64,000 nt of DNA from Apiospora phragmitis (GCA_038363925.1 JAQQWL010000016.1:1488001-1552000); one strand, 5' to 3'. Numbered from the stretch's first letter, positions 11,264 through 22,337 are shown. A program made the numbers and translations. Notes: generated by a model from the letters alone, not told the origin.

Positions 11264-12796
11264 ATGCCGCCCGGCCCTGTTGGAGCTATTCCACCGCCTC
11301 CAGGTGTGACGCCGAACTTCGAGAACCCCGAGGACATACTGCACACCATCAATCTGGCCGCGCAGATCCTTTCTATCGTCATCATGACGTCTTTTCTGGC
11401 CTTGCGTGTGTATGTAAAGGTGAAGGTGGCTCCGCCCTTCCTCCTAGACGACTGTGAGTCGCTATCACTCACTTGCTCTGTGTAGGGAATTGAACGTGCT
11501 GACACCGGTGCGCGACTTTAGGGGCTTGCTGCATTGCTTGGGTTCGTCTTCGCGACTCGAATTCTTCCATTTGCCATCTTTCGTCGGCGTCGGGTGGCTG
11601 ACCACGTCTTCAACTTTTAGTTCCTTGCAGTGGGATACAGCGTGACGGCCGTGATGAGTGAGTAAACCATCCCCGCCGAACTAGGATAGTTCCGAAGCTC
11701 ATATTGTCGAAACCAGTGGGACATTTCGGTGGAGGCTATCACGCATGGGATTTAACGGTCCAAAACTACGAAGGGTTTCTCAAGGCACGTACACTGGATC
11801 TCTTCCTGTGTTGCTGCTAACTCGCGTCTACCTGAAGTCATTATATGCAGACACCTTAGTCTATGGGCCCAATGCATGGTTTACGAAAGTACGCACTTCG
11901 CCAAACCTACATCTTGCTTGGCACTCCATCCCGAGCGGTCAATGACTAATATTCCGAACGTTAGTTCGCCTTGCTGCTTGTCATAGCACGCGTCTTCGGG
12001 ACATTCAGAGCGACGCGCATCAGTGCCTGGGTCATCATCATCTTCATGCTCTGCTACTACATTCCCGTGTTCATCATCAAGGTCCAAGTCTGCCGCCCGA
12101 TCAACGCCTACTGGGACCTGAGCATAAAGGGAACAGACCTGGTCTCTCAGCGCTACTTATTCGTCGCCGATACTGTCATCAGCACTGTTAGCGACATCGC
12201 AGTTCTATTGCTTCCCATCCCGGCCATTTTATCACTACGGATGCACATGGTAAAAAAACTGAAGATCTGGTGCATGTTGGGGTTGGGAGGCATTGCGACT
12301 ATGGCTAGTATCGTGCGAATGGTGATTGTTATCAGGTTGCAGAACTCCAAAGACCAGAGTGTCGATTTTGTTCGTTTCAACTTGCTCGGGTATGTGAACC
12401 TTCCCTTTATGTCTTCTACTCCCCGTCTCCCCCCTCAGGACCAACTTCCCTCGTCCTGTGTCTCATTGTATTTTCGATGGGATCCGAGTTTTCCGAGCTC
12501 TGCTACGCGATCATCTTAGTCTCTAACGTCTAACCTTTTCTTGTAGCACTGCCGAGGTCACTATTGGTGTAGTTTGCGCCTGTCTACCAGCCCTCAACCT
12601 CCTGGTATCCCGACATCGGTTAGCGTCAAGGGATAGCAGTGACCAATCGCAGTCGAAATTCATTTCAGTGCTTAAGAACATCAAATTCCTGCGGGGTAGC
12701 AGGCTGCAGACAGCACCCCCTATCACACCCTTGCAGATAACAAATGTGACGAGAAACAACAATAATATTAATGATAATGACTTAGAACTAAGGTAG
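11264..12796 (+). CDS. Fungal rhodopsin-domain integral membrane protein, 346 aa, seven exons
   Basis: Exons 11264-11453, 11522-11541, 11621-11657, 11717-11784, 11838-11888, 11965-12389 and 12547-12796 join in frame to 346 codons ending TAG. Order of features: Pro-rich N-terminus, helix 1 (LAAQILSIVIMTSFLALRVY), PFLLDDW, helix 2 (VGYSVTAVM), HFGGGYHAWDLT, YADTLVYGPNAWFTK, helix 4 (LLLVIARVFGTF), YYIPVFIIKVQVCRPINAYW, helix 5-6, SIVRMVIVIRLQ, then the hallmark helix 7 TAEVTIGVVCACLPAL and an Asn-rich cytoplasmic tail. This is the full seven-helix layout of the family. Six introns, most with clear CTAAC/CTGAC branch sites. The fourth (11785-11837) begins GC (AAG|GCACGT) rather than GT; this choice is the one that keeps the conserved FLK-SLYADTLVYG frame. 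Function unknown; a membrane sensor is inference. Confidence 0.85.
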
Positions 12797-13402
12797 GAGC
12801 TAGATTTTAGGATATCAAAACATAGATTCTGCATTGGGGGCAACACTTTGTGCAACCCTGGGATTTAATGGACTATGCGTGAACCGGTATCGTCTCCCAA
12901 ACAGGAGCCTCTCCATAGGGATGAAATGTTCCGCGATCGAGAATCGTACAACCAAATGCATATAGAAAACGTCAACAGAATAAAGCAGCTCTCTATCCAT
13001 ATTGGATTACTATGTACTGTCATTCAAGTCTTCTTTGTGGGCTTGAACCCCGTCTGTTCGGTGCATAATTGGACAAAGAGAACTAAATCCTTTCTCGTCG
13101 ACACGATGTATCGACCAACTGCGTGGCCTCAGTGTAAAATTGTATCAGACCATGTTTCCACCCACCCCTTTTTCAGCAATGATATAATCACTTCGTCCTA
13201 AACCTTCCTCAATAGGCGGCGGTGCGCTAATGAAGCATTCGATAGTGTCGCACTATGTCGTGTTGCCCGAGGGATGTGCAGAGCCCCATTGCTCCACGGA
13301 AACGACAGATCGCGGTTAATCCCCCCCGTTCTCAATCGCGTTCCGCGCCTATGTCGCGTGAGAACGGGCGAAACTCAATCCCGTTCTGTCGCGAAACACT
13401 CT
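12797..13402. other. Intergenic, no gene seen
   Basis: Between the rhodopsin gene and the 3' end of a minus-strand pseudogene. Short frames only. CG-rich words and a CCCCCCCG run occur near 13321-13328. Confidence 0.4.
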
Positions 13403-14205
13403 TCAGAATCCTGGTTTGATGTGCTTGTTCTCCTTCGGGTCGATATCGTACTTTGCCCGCAGCGTTTCAAAGGCCTCCAGCACATCGTTCTGGTACCCGG
13501 TGTGATATTTTCATTTCGTGGCCCGCGGGATGTCGAATTGGAGGTAAACTAGCTTTACCGTACGGACAGTCTTGCGGTCCGGCTTACTGGCTGCCGAAGC
13601 CAGAGCAGCGCGGTACAAAAGGGTTGTGTTCCTCCTCCCACCCGCCGTCGTCGTACCGGTAGAAGGTCCGGTCTCGGCAAACCATGTCATCGAACTTCCA
13701 GTCGAAGTCCCCGGCCTTGTCGTAGGATGGGAGAAAGCCGAACTTGGCTGGAAAAACGCCGCGTTTGTCGATAAGGCGGCCCACGGTGTACAAGAGACAG
13801 AAGAGGTAGGCATCGATCTCGATGGGGGGCAGAATCGCGCAAGTGGAGGTTGGTTCGGTACGGGAGGATCTCAGAGAAGTGGAGGAACACCGGCAGGCGG
13901 TAGAGCTTGGCGAGGAGGCAGGTGTGCTGCCACTTGCGGCGGTTGGCGCTCAAGGCGTCCGGAAGAAGTTCCATGACCTTCGGAAGGTACAGGCAAGGCT
14001 GAAGATTGTCCACGGGTTACGTTGCTCCCTGCTCCCAGCATTTGTATTCACCGTCCAGGTGAAGGCAACCCTTGCGGACGCAAGGGGTTTCGGACGGCCA
14101 TCTTCCACATACCTCTTCTAACTTGACTTTCTGATCATCATTCAAGTCGCCGAAAAGGTCCCCGACCTTTATGTTCTTATACCACGGAGGGGCGGTCGAA
14201 GACAT
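13403..14205 (-). pseudogene. Broken member of an unrecognised gene family (paralogue of 18556-20412), C-terminally truncated
   Basis: Starts at ATG 14205 (MSSTAPPWYKNIKVGDLFGD), followed by EEVCGRWPSETPCVRKGC and KCWEQGA. TAA at 14017-14019 interrupts, then the same frame resumes PVDNLQPCLYLPKVMELLPDA, KWQHTCLLAKLYRLPVFLHFS and ILPY. A +1 frame change before IEIDAYLFCLLYTVGRLIDK (CCCCCC run near 13823-13828) and another in a TTTT run near 13643 (EEEHNPF / LYRAALAS) follow, then a TGA in VYLQFDIPRATK-stop-KYHTGYQNDVLEAFETLRAKYD, ending at TGA 13403. The order of blocks matches the longer copy at 18556-20412 nearly throughout. The long C-terminal half of that copy is missing. Multiple lesions make this a pseudogene, unless homopolymer indels are assembly errors. 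Confidence 0.62.
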
Positions 14206-14738
14206 GGTTCTCTAATACTTCTATAGAGTGATTAGCTGCCTTGACTGGATCTGACTGTATGAGTTCAGTCGACACGTGGCATCAAGGACAATAGGAATTA
14301 GTGATATACCTGGCTGATGACTACACTCTGTACGTTTGGTCGTGAGAACAAAGGGTGGATCGAGTTGTGCAAGTATCCCTTGAGTGTGAGAAAACCGGTG
14401 GCTAAAGATTTAGTGAGCTTATGTCTAATACGGACGGTAGATGGAGTGTCTAAAGAAAAGGTATCGATCGGGACGAGTAGTATTCCAAGACGGGGGGGGC
14501 AAGGGTCGCCCCCGGAGATGCGAGGCCTAATCAAGCAGAGAGTTGGCCTACATAAAGCGGAATAAATGCTAGAGGGTCAACAAGGAAAGGCTTACCTAAG
14601 ACAAGGTGTATTCGTGAAGCTGATTCCTGGATCCGAAAGGGGTGATGAATATTCGGCGCGGGTGGCGAGCAGGATGACTGATTAGGCTAGTAGTGTTTAC
14701 TATTTACGGCCATAAACTGATTGGGCTGGTAGTGTTTA
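14206..14738. other. Intergenic with a 39-bp tandem duplication next to the transposon
   Basis: No gene seen; an 82-codon plus-strand frame at 14317-14565 has no recognisable feature. From 14680 a 39-bp unit (GATTAGGCTAGTAGTGTTTA, then CTATTTACGG and CCATAAACT) is followed by a second, slightly diverged unit beginning at 14719. The Fot1-like element inserted inside the second unit at its TA; the rest of that unit resumes at 16563. Confidence 0.55.
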
Positions 14739-16560
14739 ACGTACGTCACCCCATAATTGACCCCCCCCCCTCAAAATTAATGGTATAAATCGACCACCAA
14801 CTTCAAATAGTAACCATTCCTTCAATTTTGGACTATAATGCAATCGCTTTCAATAGTAGATACAGTAGATCTTTTAGAATCTGATTCCTCAATTTCAACG
14901 TGATCTGGCCCCTCCCTTGTACGTTGTATGCTTTCAATCGATGCAAATTTCGAATTCGGACTAATCTGTACCCTTCGCTTCTTTTGTGGCCTTGCGAGCT
15001 CCAACCTCTCTTTTAAGGATTGGATTTGCAATTCCGCATTAACTAATAGATAGTATTTTTCGTGGTATCCTTCTTAGATCTTCCTGAATAGCTGGCGTTG
15101 TGTGGCAGGGTCATTTTGACCCAATTGGTGAAAGTGTCGAATCTGGCGCTCCAGATCAATGCTCCTTTTTAGTGTTGACCATAATACTTTATTAGCTAAA
15201 GGAGTCTGGATTGGTGTAAGGGCCTTATCTTGGCTAGCTGAGACCTGTGTTGTCTCTTCCGGTCGCTTTCGGTTGCTGTTTTCGAGTAAAAGAGGGCTGG
15301 TGAGTGGCTTGGCAACACATACGGGCCAAAGACCACTACCACGCCAACCACCCTTGATATTCTGGCCGATAAAGCCTTTTTCCGGGCTCTAGCATAGCGT
15401 ATAAGGAAGTTCCGTTTACCGATAGGGGCTGAATCCGTTAATAAGGTTAGGAAACCGATCTCCTTCCGGCAATAAGCCTTTATAGGGACAAAAACCCTAA
15501 CATCGAGGGGTTAAAGAACGTGTAATAAATGAGGGGGTAAAAATAAGAAGTAAATATTATTCTAGTAGTAAAGGGATATGAAATCGTCGGTTATATGACT
15601 GCCATGCCCATCTAGAATAAGTAAACGGGCATTCTTTAGGTCGTTTGGGGCGGTTACTAGTATAAAGACATCTTCGAGCCATTTAACGGCGATCTCGTCA
15701 TTCGTCCGGCCTTTATTGCTTGTATCGAACTTCCATCCTTTGAATTCATCGATGTTTTGGGGGAACCACTGCTCTTGGACCAATTTGCCCTTGTAAATCA
15801 CCAAAGGAGGGATGGCCCTGCCGAGTGCCGATACACATACCAATATGGCCGTACAGCACCTTAAACCAGGCTGTTTTTATTGCAATTCCGAACTGCCTAC
15901 TACAAGGCCATTGCCTCCTTGGCCTTCTAGGATACCGTGCTCGTCTATATTATGCCTATTTTCAGGTATAATAGCCTGGATTTGAGGTATACGTAATTTG
16001 GTTAAAAACCAAGACTTGATTACCTCAGTTGATGCCCCATTGATGCGCTGGGAATCGATACGGCGTTTCCTCTTTGTATTTAAGGCTGGGTGGCGTCGAA
16101 GGAAGGCTTCTATCCAATTTTTACCGAGTGGTTGATGGTCCCCTCGAAGGGTCAAAACCCGTTGAGCCAGTTCCTTGATTTGCGCATGCGTCGGTGCCAT
16201 GCCAAGGGCTTCTTGGGCTAAGATCCAGTCTGCTAGATGCTTTTCTTGGACTGGAGAAAGCTTTTGATAGGTAGACTTTGATTCCCGACGTGATTGTCGG
16301 CTATGAAGTCGACTGATAAGGGTAGACTATGGGATGCCCTAATAGAGGGCAGCCTTATGAATAGATGTACCGTTTGCCACATCTTGGATGGCGGAAGATA
16401 AGTCACCTTCGGTATAAGAACGTGCCATTAGTAAATGAGTATATATTTAAAAGAATGAAGTTATTCGGATCAGAATTCGGTGAGTAATCTTTTTTTGAGT
16501 CCAAGTGGCGGTGAATCATGGTGGAGGTCGACAGGGGGTCAATTATGGGGTGACGTACGT
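14739..16560 (-). mobile_element. Fot1/pogo-type (Tc1/mariner superfamily) DNA transposon, 1822 bp
   Basis: The two ends are perfect inverted repeats of 27 bp, starting ACGTACGTCACCCCATAATT at 14739 and mirrored at 16560, flanked on both sides by the TA target duplication (14737-14738 and 16561-16562) expected of this superfamily. Length fits Fot1-like elements (about 1.9 kb). The single gene inside, on the minus strand, encodes a pogo-family transposase with several stops. Base composition is intermediate, not as AT-rich as the 24-53 kb block, which suggests a younger or less heavily mutated copy. With intact ends it could still be moved by a transposase from elsewhere. Confidence 0.93.
14822..16428 (-). 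pseudogene. Pogo/Fot1 transposase, inactivated by stops
   Basis: Reads from ATG 16428 (MARSYTEGDLSSAIQDVANG): an N-terminal helix-turn-helix, then a CENP-B-type DNA-binding region (NWIEAFLRRHPALNTKRKRR), the first catalytic acid in NIDEHGILEG, GRAIPPLVIYKG, the second in LLILDGHGSH, and the third in the HVL-stop-PLDVRVF block; a basic coiled C-terminus ends at 14822. In-frame stops: TAG 16341-16339, TAG 16329-16327, TAA 15879-15877, TAG 15564-15562, TAA 15513-15511, and one TAA before EGYHEKYYLL near 15074. Each can be derived from CAA or CAG by one C-to-T change, the RIP signature. One single-base shift lies near 15370 (KALSA / NIKGGW). Confidence 0.88.
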
Positions 16561-17359
16561 TACTATTTACGGCCACAACGCAGAGATGCCAGAGGTGGAG
16601 GGTTTGTAATATAATGAGAAGGTGTAGTAGAGACCAGCTTCCCACAGATTTGTCAAAGCTCCGGCTTTTTGACAAGCCTTCCCCTTAATCGTGCTGTTTC
16701 GGGGGTCCCGGCCGGGCTCAGGCATTGAACGGTCGGTTTCATTCGGCAATTGTGGGGCACTTCCCGACATCCCCCTTTCGACGTGGGAGCATCTAGTGAC
16801 CACTAACATTATTATTAATTCCAATTCCTTCACCTATTTAAAATGGGAATACGTGAAAGGAATCTATGTAGCTCACCTCTAATGTTTAATAAATTAATAC
16901 CTCTTGTAAAAAACCGTCCCGCTGCTGTGCTAGAGCCTAGCTAGGGCACAAAACTGCTTCGTTTGCACTTTAAAGCAATTAATGGCTCTTGAGCCAATGA
17001 TACGCCTAGGAGCATCCTAAAAGCCCTTTGATGCTGCCTAAACAGTAGTAGCAATGGCCACATATGCTGAGTAGCATCTTTGCCCGAGACGATCTCGCTG
17101 CACGGAACATGAACACTGTCGGCACTGCCGCCGCACAGCGGTTACAGCTGACGGGTGAAAGTGTCGCGCTAGAAAGCAGGGAGTACCCCGGCCCTGCTGG
17201 CGGCAGCCCTCTGAATTTTTCGGTGCTTCGCTACAGGGTAGTTACAGGGTAATTGCAGGGTACCACTTCCTGCTTGGTTGAACGGATGGCTCAAGGGATA
17301 GAGGGGATGCACACCCCAGCCTTCTATAGCACTGCTGGCAGGTAGCCGCTTGGCACAGG

Positions 17360-17638
17360 GTGTTGGGGAGTTTCTGCCACTGCGTCAAGGTCTGGTTCGA
17401 CTTGCCAGACGTGGTTCCCGGGAAGAAGAAACCGACGAGCCAGGCGCTTATGCTTAGTATGAACTTGCCCGTGTTGCTGAGTCAGAAGCAAGGAGCCTGG
17501 GACAGCGACGCCAAGTTCGGCATGGGCGTCACGCTGTGGTACCAGTGGATGTTGCAGAACATGGCCGCGGCACGGTTTCATTGGCGGAAGTCGGCCGTGG
17601 AGGACGTAGACGAAGAGGTCGTGACCTACGAGACATAA
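17360..17638 (+). pseudogene. Coding-like fragment of unknown family
   Basis: An open GC-rich frame with varied amino-acid content, including LWYQWMLQNMAAARFHW and an acidic end VEDVDEEVVTYET before TAA. No in-frame start with context, no domain and no intron partner can be identified, so it may be the last exon of a decayed gene. The minus-strand frame over the same bases is also open, which lowers confidence. Confidence 0.22.
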
Positions 17639-18147
17639 ACCAGGCACTACTTGAAGGTGGAGTGTGGTTCTACTACGGAGCCTTTAAGGTCTCCAACCCT
17701 TCCTTGTCGAAAATACTCACCATCACAGAACCACTGTCGCTGATGATGGCGCGTTGGTTTCAGTGCCGGTCTCAGTGCCACAGACGGCGTAAGGAGTCCC
17801 CATCGGTGTGTTGCCACCGAGATCTTGATTATTGGGCAAGGCTGCAGAGATGTTGGGTTTCCCCGCGCCGATATTGATGGTGAGCGTATCCTACAGAGGT
17901 GCTGGAAGGAATGAAGTCAACTAGCGCCGGAGCAGACAGCAATACACCAATTCCCAATGGCAGGATTTTGACGGCGTTAGATGAGGCTATCATGCGTAGG
18001 ATAGGGTTGAAAAGAGGAGACGAACTAGATAGCCGATCTGTGAAAACCTGGAGCTTCTAGAGTTAACAGAACAGGCACTGAAAGGGGTACAAGTGTCAAG
18101 CGATCGAAGAAGCCCAAGAGACGTCGCACCAGAAGACACCCAAGGGC

Positions 18148-18339
18148 ATGGCGTTGCTGCACGTGGTGTGCGAGTGCCGCCAGGACGTGGTAGACCTGCT
18201 GCTGGATCTGGGGACCGGCTCGGAATTAGAAAGGGGAATTGCCTTCAAGGCGGCCGAGGCGCAGGGGCTGGGGTCGATGGCAGATCCCCTGAAGCCCCGG
18301 GGCACGAAGTATGGGGGTGAGGAGTTGTGCGGCTGGTAG
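18148..18339 (+). pseudogene. Possible ankyrin-repeat fragment
   Basis: Frame reading TPKGMALLHVVCECRQDVV then DLLLDLGTGSELERGIAFK. The 'G.ALLH.....  ..VV.LLLD.G' pattern resembles an ankyrin helix pair, preceded by a Gln/Glu-rich helix in the same frame from about 18069. It ends at TAG 18337-18339. Too short and isolated to be a gene; a remnant of a fungal ankyrin or NLR-like protein is a guess. Confidence 0.25.
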
Positions 18340-18555
18340 CTCCTTTCACCACACCAGCTTCGTAATATTAATCCATAATGCGGGTATGAGAAGAAGAGTT
18401 TTTATTAATTATTATAAATTGATTCGTAATCTGGCGCCTATATGGACCTATGTCTACTTCTTAAGGTAGATGGGATACGGTCGTTATCATACATATCTTA
18501 GTACATAAACAGCCGAAATTCCGCCAAGATATCAGTGGTTTGCCTCAAACCGCTC

Positions 18556-20412
18556 CTAAGCCCCAGGGTGCTCTCGTTCGAGTCGCGGCTTCACGGACTT
18601 GACCCAAGTAGAGTAGCTGTCCTTCAGCTCCACCGCCACATCCATGGGTCTTGAGACTGATTCGTTGCTGAGCAATTTCTCCAATGCATCCATTCTCTCG
18701 CCCGTAGTGGCCTCTCCCCGAATTGCCCAGTCGTGGAGCTGCTGGCGAAGGGCATCTTGACCTTGTGTGTCAAGGATCTTCCGGACGCTAACTCGATCGT
18801 TCGCCATCGACTGCTTCAAGAGATCTAGGTTCTCATGCACCTGATCCAGCACAACCTCCGAGCCGTTCTCCTCGTTCTGCAGCAGCTTTGCTGTGTCCCA
18901 CTTGCCGTAGATGCTCTCGATGTGAACGTGGAGAAGCTTCTGTCTCCTGTTGCTTCTGACCCGTTCCTTCTTGTGATCCTGCACCAGCTGGGTATACTTC
19001 AGCTTTTGCTGATCAAGCTCCTCGAGAGTTTCTTCAAACTTCCTCTTCATGCTGGCTGCGTCTCGCTGATGTCGTTGGGCCACTTCGCGCAGAAGGGCAT
19101 TCTCGTCTTGGCCGGGATTAGACCCGTCGCGGGTGAATCCGCGGCTCGGCGCCTCTTCTTTCAAAGTATCGGTCTTGTTATCGGTTTCGCTCTTGACTCT
19201 GGTCGAAACCACATCAGGTTCGGGAATATCTGACTTGACCGGCTTAGCGCTCTTGCGTTGTCGTCCATTGGTGACACTGTGTTCCTCGCCATCCCCTTTC
19301 CGGGCTCTCTGGCGGGAACCTCTCTACCGGCGACTAATACATTTCTCTCATCTCCCTCTAGTCCGACCCCGTTGAAGAGATTTTTCAGGGCATCATCCAC
19401 CTTTGATTTGAAAACATGAAGGTGATTCACAGGTTCTCGTATCGGTGCCTTTTGCGCTTGTCGTTCCTGGATACGGCCCTCTTGGGATTCGGCAGGGTGT
19501 TCTGGCTGCGTTACCATGGACTGGGCTCTGGAACGAATGCCCTGTGAAATACCCTCTTCATCTTCGTCAACTTCATCTGGCTCTGAGTCCTTCACCTCGG
19601 CATCTGGTTCCTCGGAAGACTCGCGAAGTAGAGCTCTGAGGGCATGCGCGACCGCCTTCTGATGTTCGTTCTTTTGAGCTCCTTTTGCGTTCGCCAATCC
19701 CAGGAATCGTGAGTAAACTAAGGTTAACTCAACTTTCACATCGCGGAGATCAGCAGCAACGCTGTTTGGGTCGCCGTCAGGTAGGTACTCTTCCCAATCG
19801 CCGGAATCGTGGCTGTTGCCGTATAATCGAAAGACTCTATCTCGCTTCTCCTCGAACTTCCACTCGAAACTTTCGTGGTCCTTCGAAGGGTAAGAATTTA
19901 GGAAGCCAAGACTGGTAAGGAGAATCTCTCGCTTGTCCATAAAGCGACCAGCAGTGTACAGGATGCAGAGTGCGTAGGCGTCGAGCTCGACATGTTTCTT
20001 TCCCCTTGTGAATAGGCGAGATAATATTGTTGTATGGTTTGATTGCTGAGAAGGTGAGGGTGGCAGGCATGCGGTAGTACTTTGCAAGTAGACAAGTGTA
20101 CATCCACTGTTGGCGGTTGTGGGAAAGTGACTCGGGAAGGTTCTGGATGACCAGGGGTAGATAGAAAGAAGGCTGCTTCGTATCGATAGGGTACACGGCT
20201 CCTTGGTCCCAGCACAGACTGCGTGGTTGGTGAGTGCAATCCTTTCTCACTCAACGAGTCTCCTTATTCCATTCCCCCAGCTCCGTGGCCAAGGTCTCGA
20301 GTTGCGTATCGTTGAAGTCGGTGTAGTACTTGGAATTGGCAGCAGGACCGGAAGAAGCTGACGCTGAACTTGCCTCGGGCAGCCTGGATGCTGGTGTGGC
20401 TCGACTAGGCAT
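18556..20412 (-). pseudogene. Longer member of the unrecognised family, with stop and frame changes
   Basis: Starts at ATG 20412 (MPSRATPASRLPEASSASAS), a Ser/Ala-rich lead, then LGEWNKETR. TGA at 20253-20251 falls where the paralogue at 13403-14205 has Cys (ETPCVRKGC). The frame continues VRKDCTHQP, CWDQGAVYPIDTKQPSFYLP, WMYTCLLAKYYRMPATLTFS, KPY, then changes by +1 before KKHVELDAYALCILYTAGRF, WKFEEKRDRVFRLYG and DWEEYLPDGDP. An acidic linker (EPDEVDEDEEG) leads to a second change near 19290-19345, after which QRARKGDGEEHS and a long coiled coil (about 18600-19130, e.g. FEETLEELDQQKLKYTQLVQ) run to TAG 18556. The last change can be an intron (a 59-nt GTCGGA...GCCAG keeps frame), and a 76-nt intron could explain the +1 shift, but it would remove a conserved block. 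Status therefore uncertain between gene and pseudogene. Function unknown. Confidence 0.58.
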
Positions 20413-21753
20413 CTTGTCCGTTTTCTAAGATCAGGTGGAAGTCAGTGCTGTGATTACTATTAGTGAGATGCCACCAACCGAGACGAAATAGCGACCTCGG
20501 ACGGAAGTTTCGTTTCGGACGGAATTAATATGGATTGGGACACGAAGTACGGGCTGGGGCGACACTATGGCATGGGATGAGGTTTCGAAATGGGACTGAA
20601 GGTAAGGCCGACCAGGTGTCTCAACGTCGATAGAGTCTAGGAATTAATGGTTACTCACAGTTTAGAACTGGGTTGGGTTGTCTTGACGAGTGTACAATCG
20701 ACAATAGTCTGCTTGATTATCGACAAGGGATGTTTCAACTGCCCAAATGATGGAAGTAATGCAGCCAAGGTCGGGATGCAGTGAGGATGTGTGGGAAGTT
20801 TGGAAGGAGAATGAGTCCCGGTGGTGCTTGGGACGAATATAAACAATTCCACCGCCAGTGAACGCTTCAGATGATGTCGTCTCTATTGAACGCTTCAGAC
20901 GATTTCGTCTCTATTGAACGCTTCAGATCATTTCATTGCCATTGAATACTTCAGAGACTAGAAAACACCGAGAATTCATCATCAGTTCTCCAAGGCCAGC
21001 AACCTACTTACCTGTCAATGATTAAGCATGAACTTGACGCGTTAGATTCCACACACGCGAACGATGGGGGGCACGAATTAACGTCATCATGTATGCAAAT
21101 ACCAAAGGAGGGATGTATTATCTACCTACCGATGGGTAACCTCTATAGTCTGGATCATAAGAATACTTAGCCCGATTTGCCTCGATATCGGAAAGGTCAT
21201 GCCCGTCCCCTTGTTCCCTTGACAGTAAGTGCCTAATTGCACTTCATCATTGAATATGGTAGCTCAACGAAACGTGTCGATTGTACTGTTAATGAACCCT
21301 TGTCCACTGCATTCACCAACCCTCTCATCTACAGCTGTCTCATTTACCATTTCTGGCAGCGATTGTTCACAGCCAACAACATAACTGACCTTCCATCAGA
21401 CTCGTTCGGCTTGACACAACCCATCATTAGGCAAATTGCGTCATTTCTTTTCTGTTTTGGCTTTTGGCCTCTTGCATCTCATATTCCGCCCGCATTTACA
21501 AGTACCTGTATCAAGCTTCCAATCTCCCATCGCGCCAAATCTGTTCACGCCCAGCTCACTCTTGAGGTAACAAGGCTTTTAATAATCATTGAGCTAACCC
21601 CCAAACCGCAACTAGAAATGATCTACATTCTGCCTATTCTGGCGACCACAAAACCCTTTGATCAGCCCTCCCCAGACTCTGTATCATCGCCAAACTCATC
21701 AAGTCGATAGAGCTACAGACCGTGTGTCGGCGACAACGCTATAATGGTTAACA
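20413..21753. other. Intergenic between divergent genes
   Basis: Holds the promoters of the minus-strand gene at 18556-20412 and the plus-strand gene at 21754. Contains a short tandem array at 20859-20958. A 157-codon frame at 21237-21710 starts with TTG and overlaps the likely 5' leader; it is not called. Confidence 0.45.
20859..20958 (+). repeat. 28-bp tandem repeat, about 3.6 copies
   Basis: Units beginning TGAACGCTTCAGA start at 20859, 20887 and 20915, each 28 bp; a fourth partial unit (TGAATACTTCAGAGAC) starts at 20943. The first two differ at three positions, the third is more diverged. Located about 450 bp upstream of the minus-strand gene start at 20412, so it could act in its promoter. 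Confidence 0.85.
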
Positions 21754-22166
21754 ATGTCAAGCGCCGCGGAGCTCTTAGAGGAGATCAGACAGAAGACACT
21801 GCGCACGGCCAGGAAGGTCGCCATACAGCTGCAGCTCGTCAAGAGTATGGGCCCCGAGATCGCGGCTCTCAAGCGACGATTGTGGCGGCTGGAGCTTCAA
21901 GCCTCAGGGTGCCATGGTGCAAGAACCGACCGCCTAATCGCCGCTCGCCTGGGTATGTCCGTCAAACTTTCACAGTACATGCAAGCAGCTAATCCCTATG
22001 TGAAGAATCACTCCGCAACGACTTCACCAATGTGGACAATGCCACAATTCGGGCTCGCCACTCTCTGCGTGAGCAAGCGGTTGCGATCAAACAACTTTAT
22101 CGTCAAATTAAGGCGGCACAACCTTCCACAGACGGCGAAGATGGCAAATTACAACCAGGAGATTGA
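21754..22166 (+). CDS. Hypothetical helical protein, 119 aa
   Basis: Two exons, 21754-21952 and 22006-22166, joined by a 53-nt intron (GTATGT...GTGAAG, branch GCTAAT, phase 1). Without splicing the frame loses its helical character; with it the protein is continuous: MSSAAELLEEIRQKTLRTAR, EIAALKRRLWRLELQAS, RLESLRNDFTNVDNATIRAR, REQAVAIKQLYRQIKAAQPS and a polar tail ending in TGA 22166. Strong heptad-like spacing of Leu/Ile/Ala with Lys/Arg/Glu suggests an all-helical coiled-coil protein. No signal peptide or membrane segment. Family not recognised. It converges on the truncated rhodopsin gene, 171 bp away. Confidence 0.55.
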
Positions 22167-22337
22167 GGGAGCGCCCCAGAATCTCGCAATTCGACGGTTG
22201 GATGATGGCAGCTGGAATATTCTGGATCTAGCCGTATACCTGGATGCTTTGCCGGCTGGGAGAACTGGGAAATTGTACTTGTAGTTCAACCGAGGGTTTG
22301 AATGTCATCTGTCAAGGGTCGGCGTGGAGTGGACAAC

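Larger units (their letters stand above)
16563..18555. other. Two-kilobase region with only coding fragments
   Basis: The first 18 bases finish the tandem unit split by the transposon. No complete gene is seen. Two GC-rich coding-like fragments (17360-17638, 18148-18339) are listed separately; between them and up to 18555 there is nothing I can support. The 18361-18450 stretch is AT-rich. Confidence 0.4.

Noticed and set aside
21237..21710. 157-codon frame upstream of the 119-aa gene
   Set aside because: Starts with TTG and its composition (many Ser, Thr, Pro, Ile from pyrimidine-rich DNA) fits a fungal leader region.
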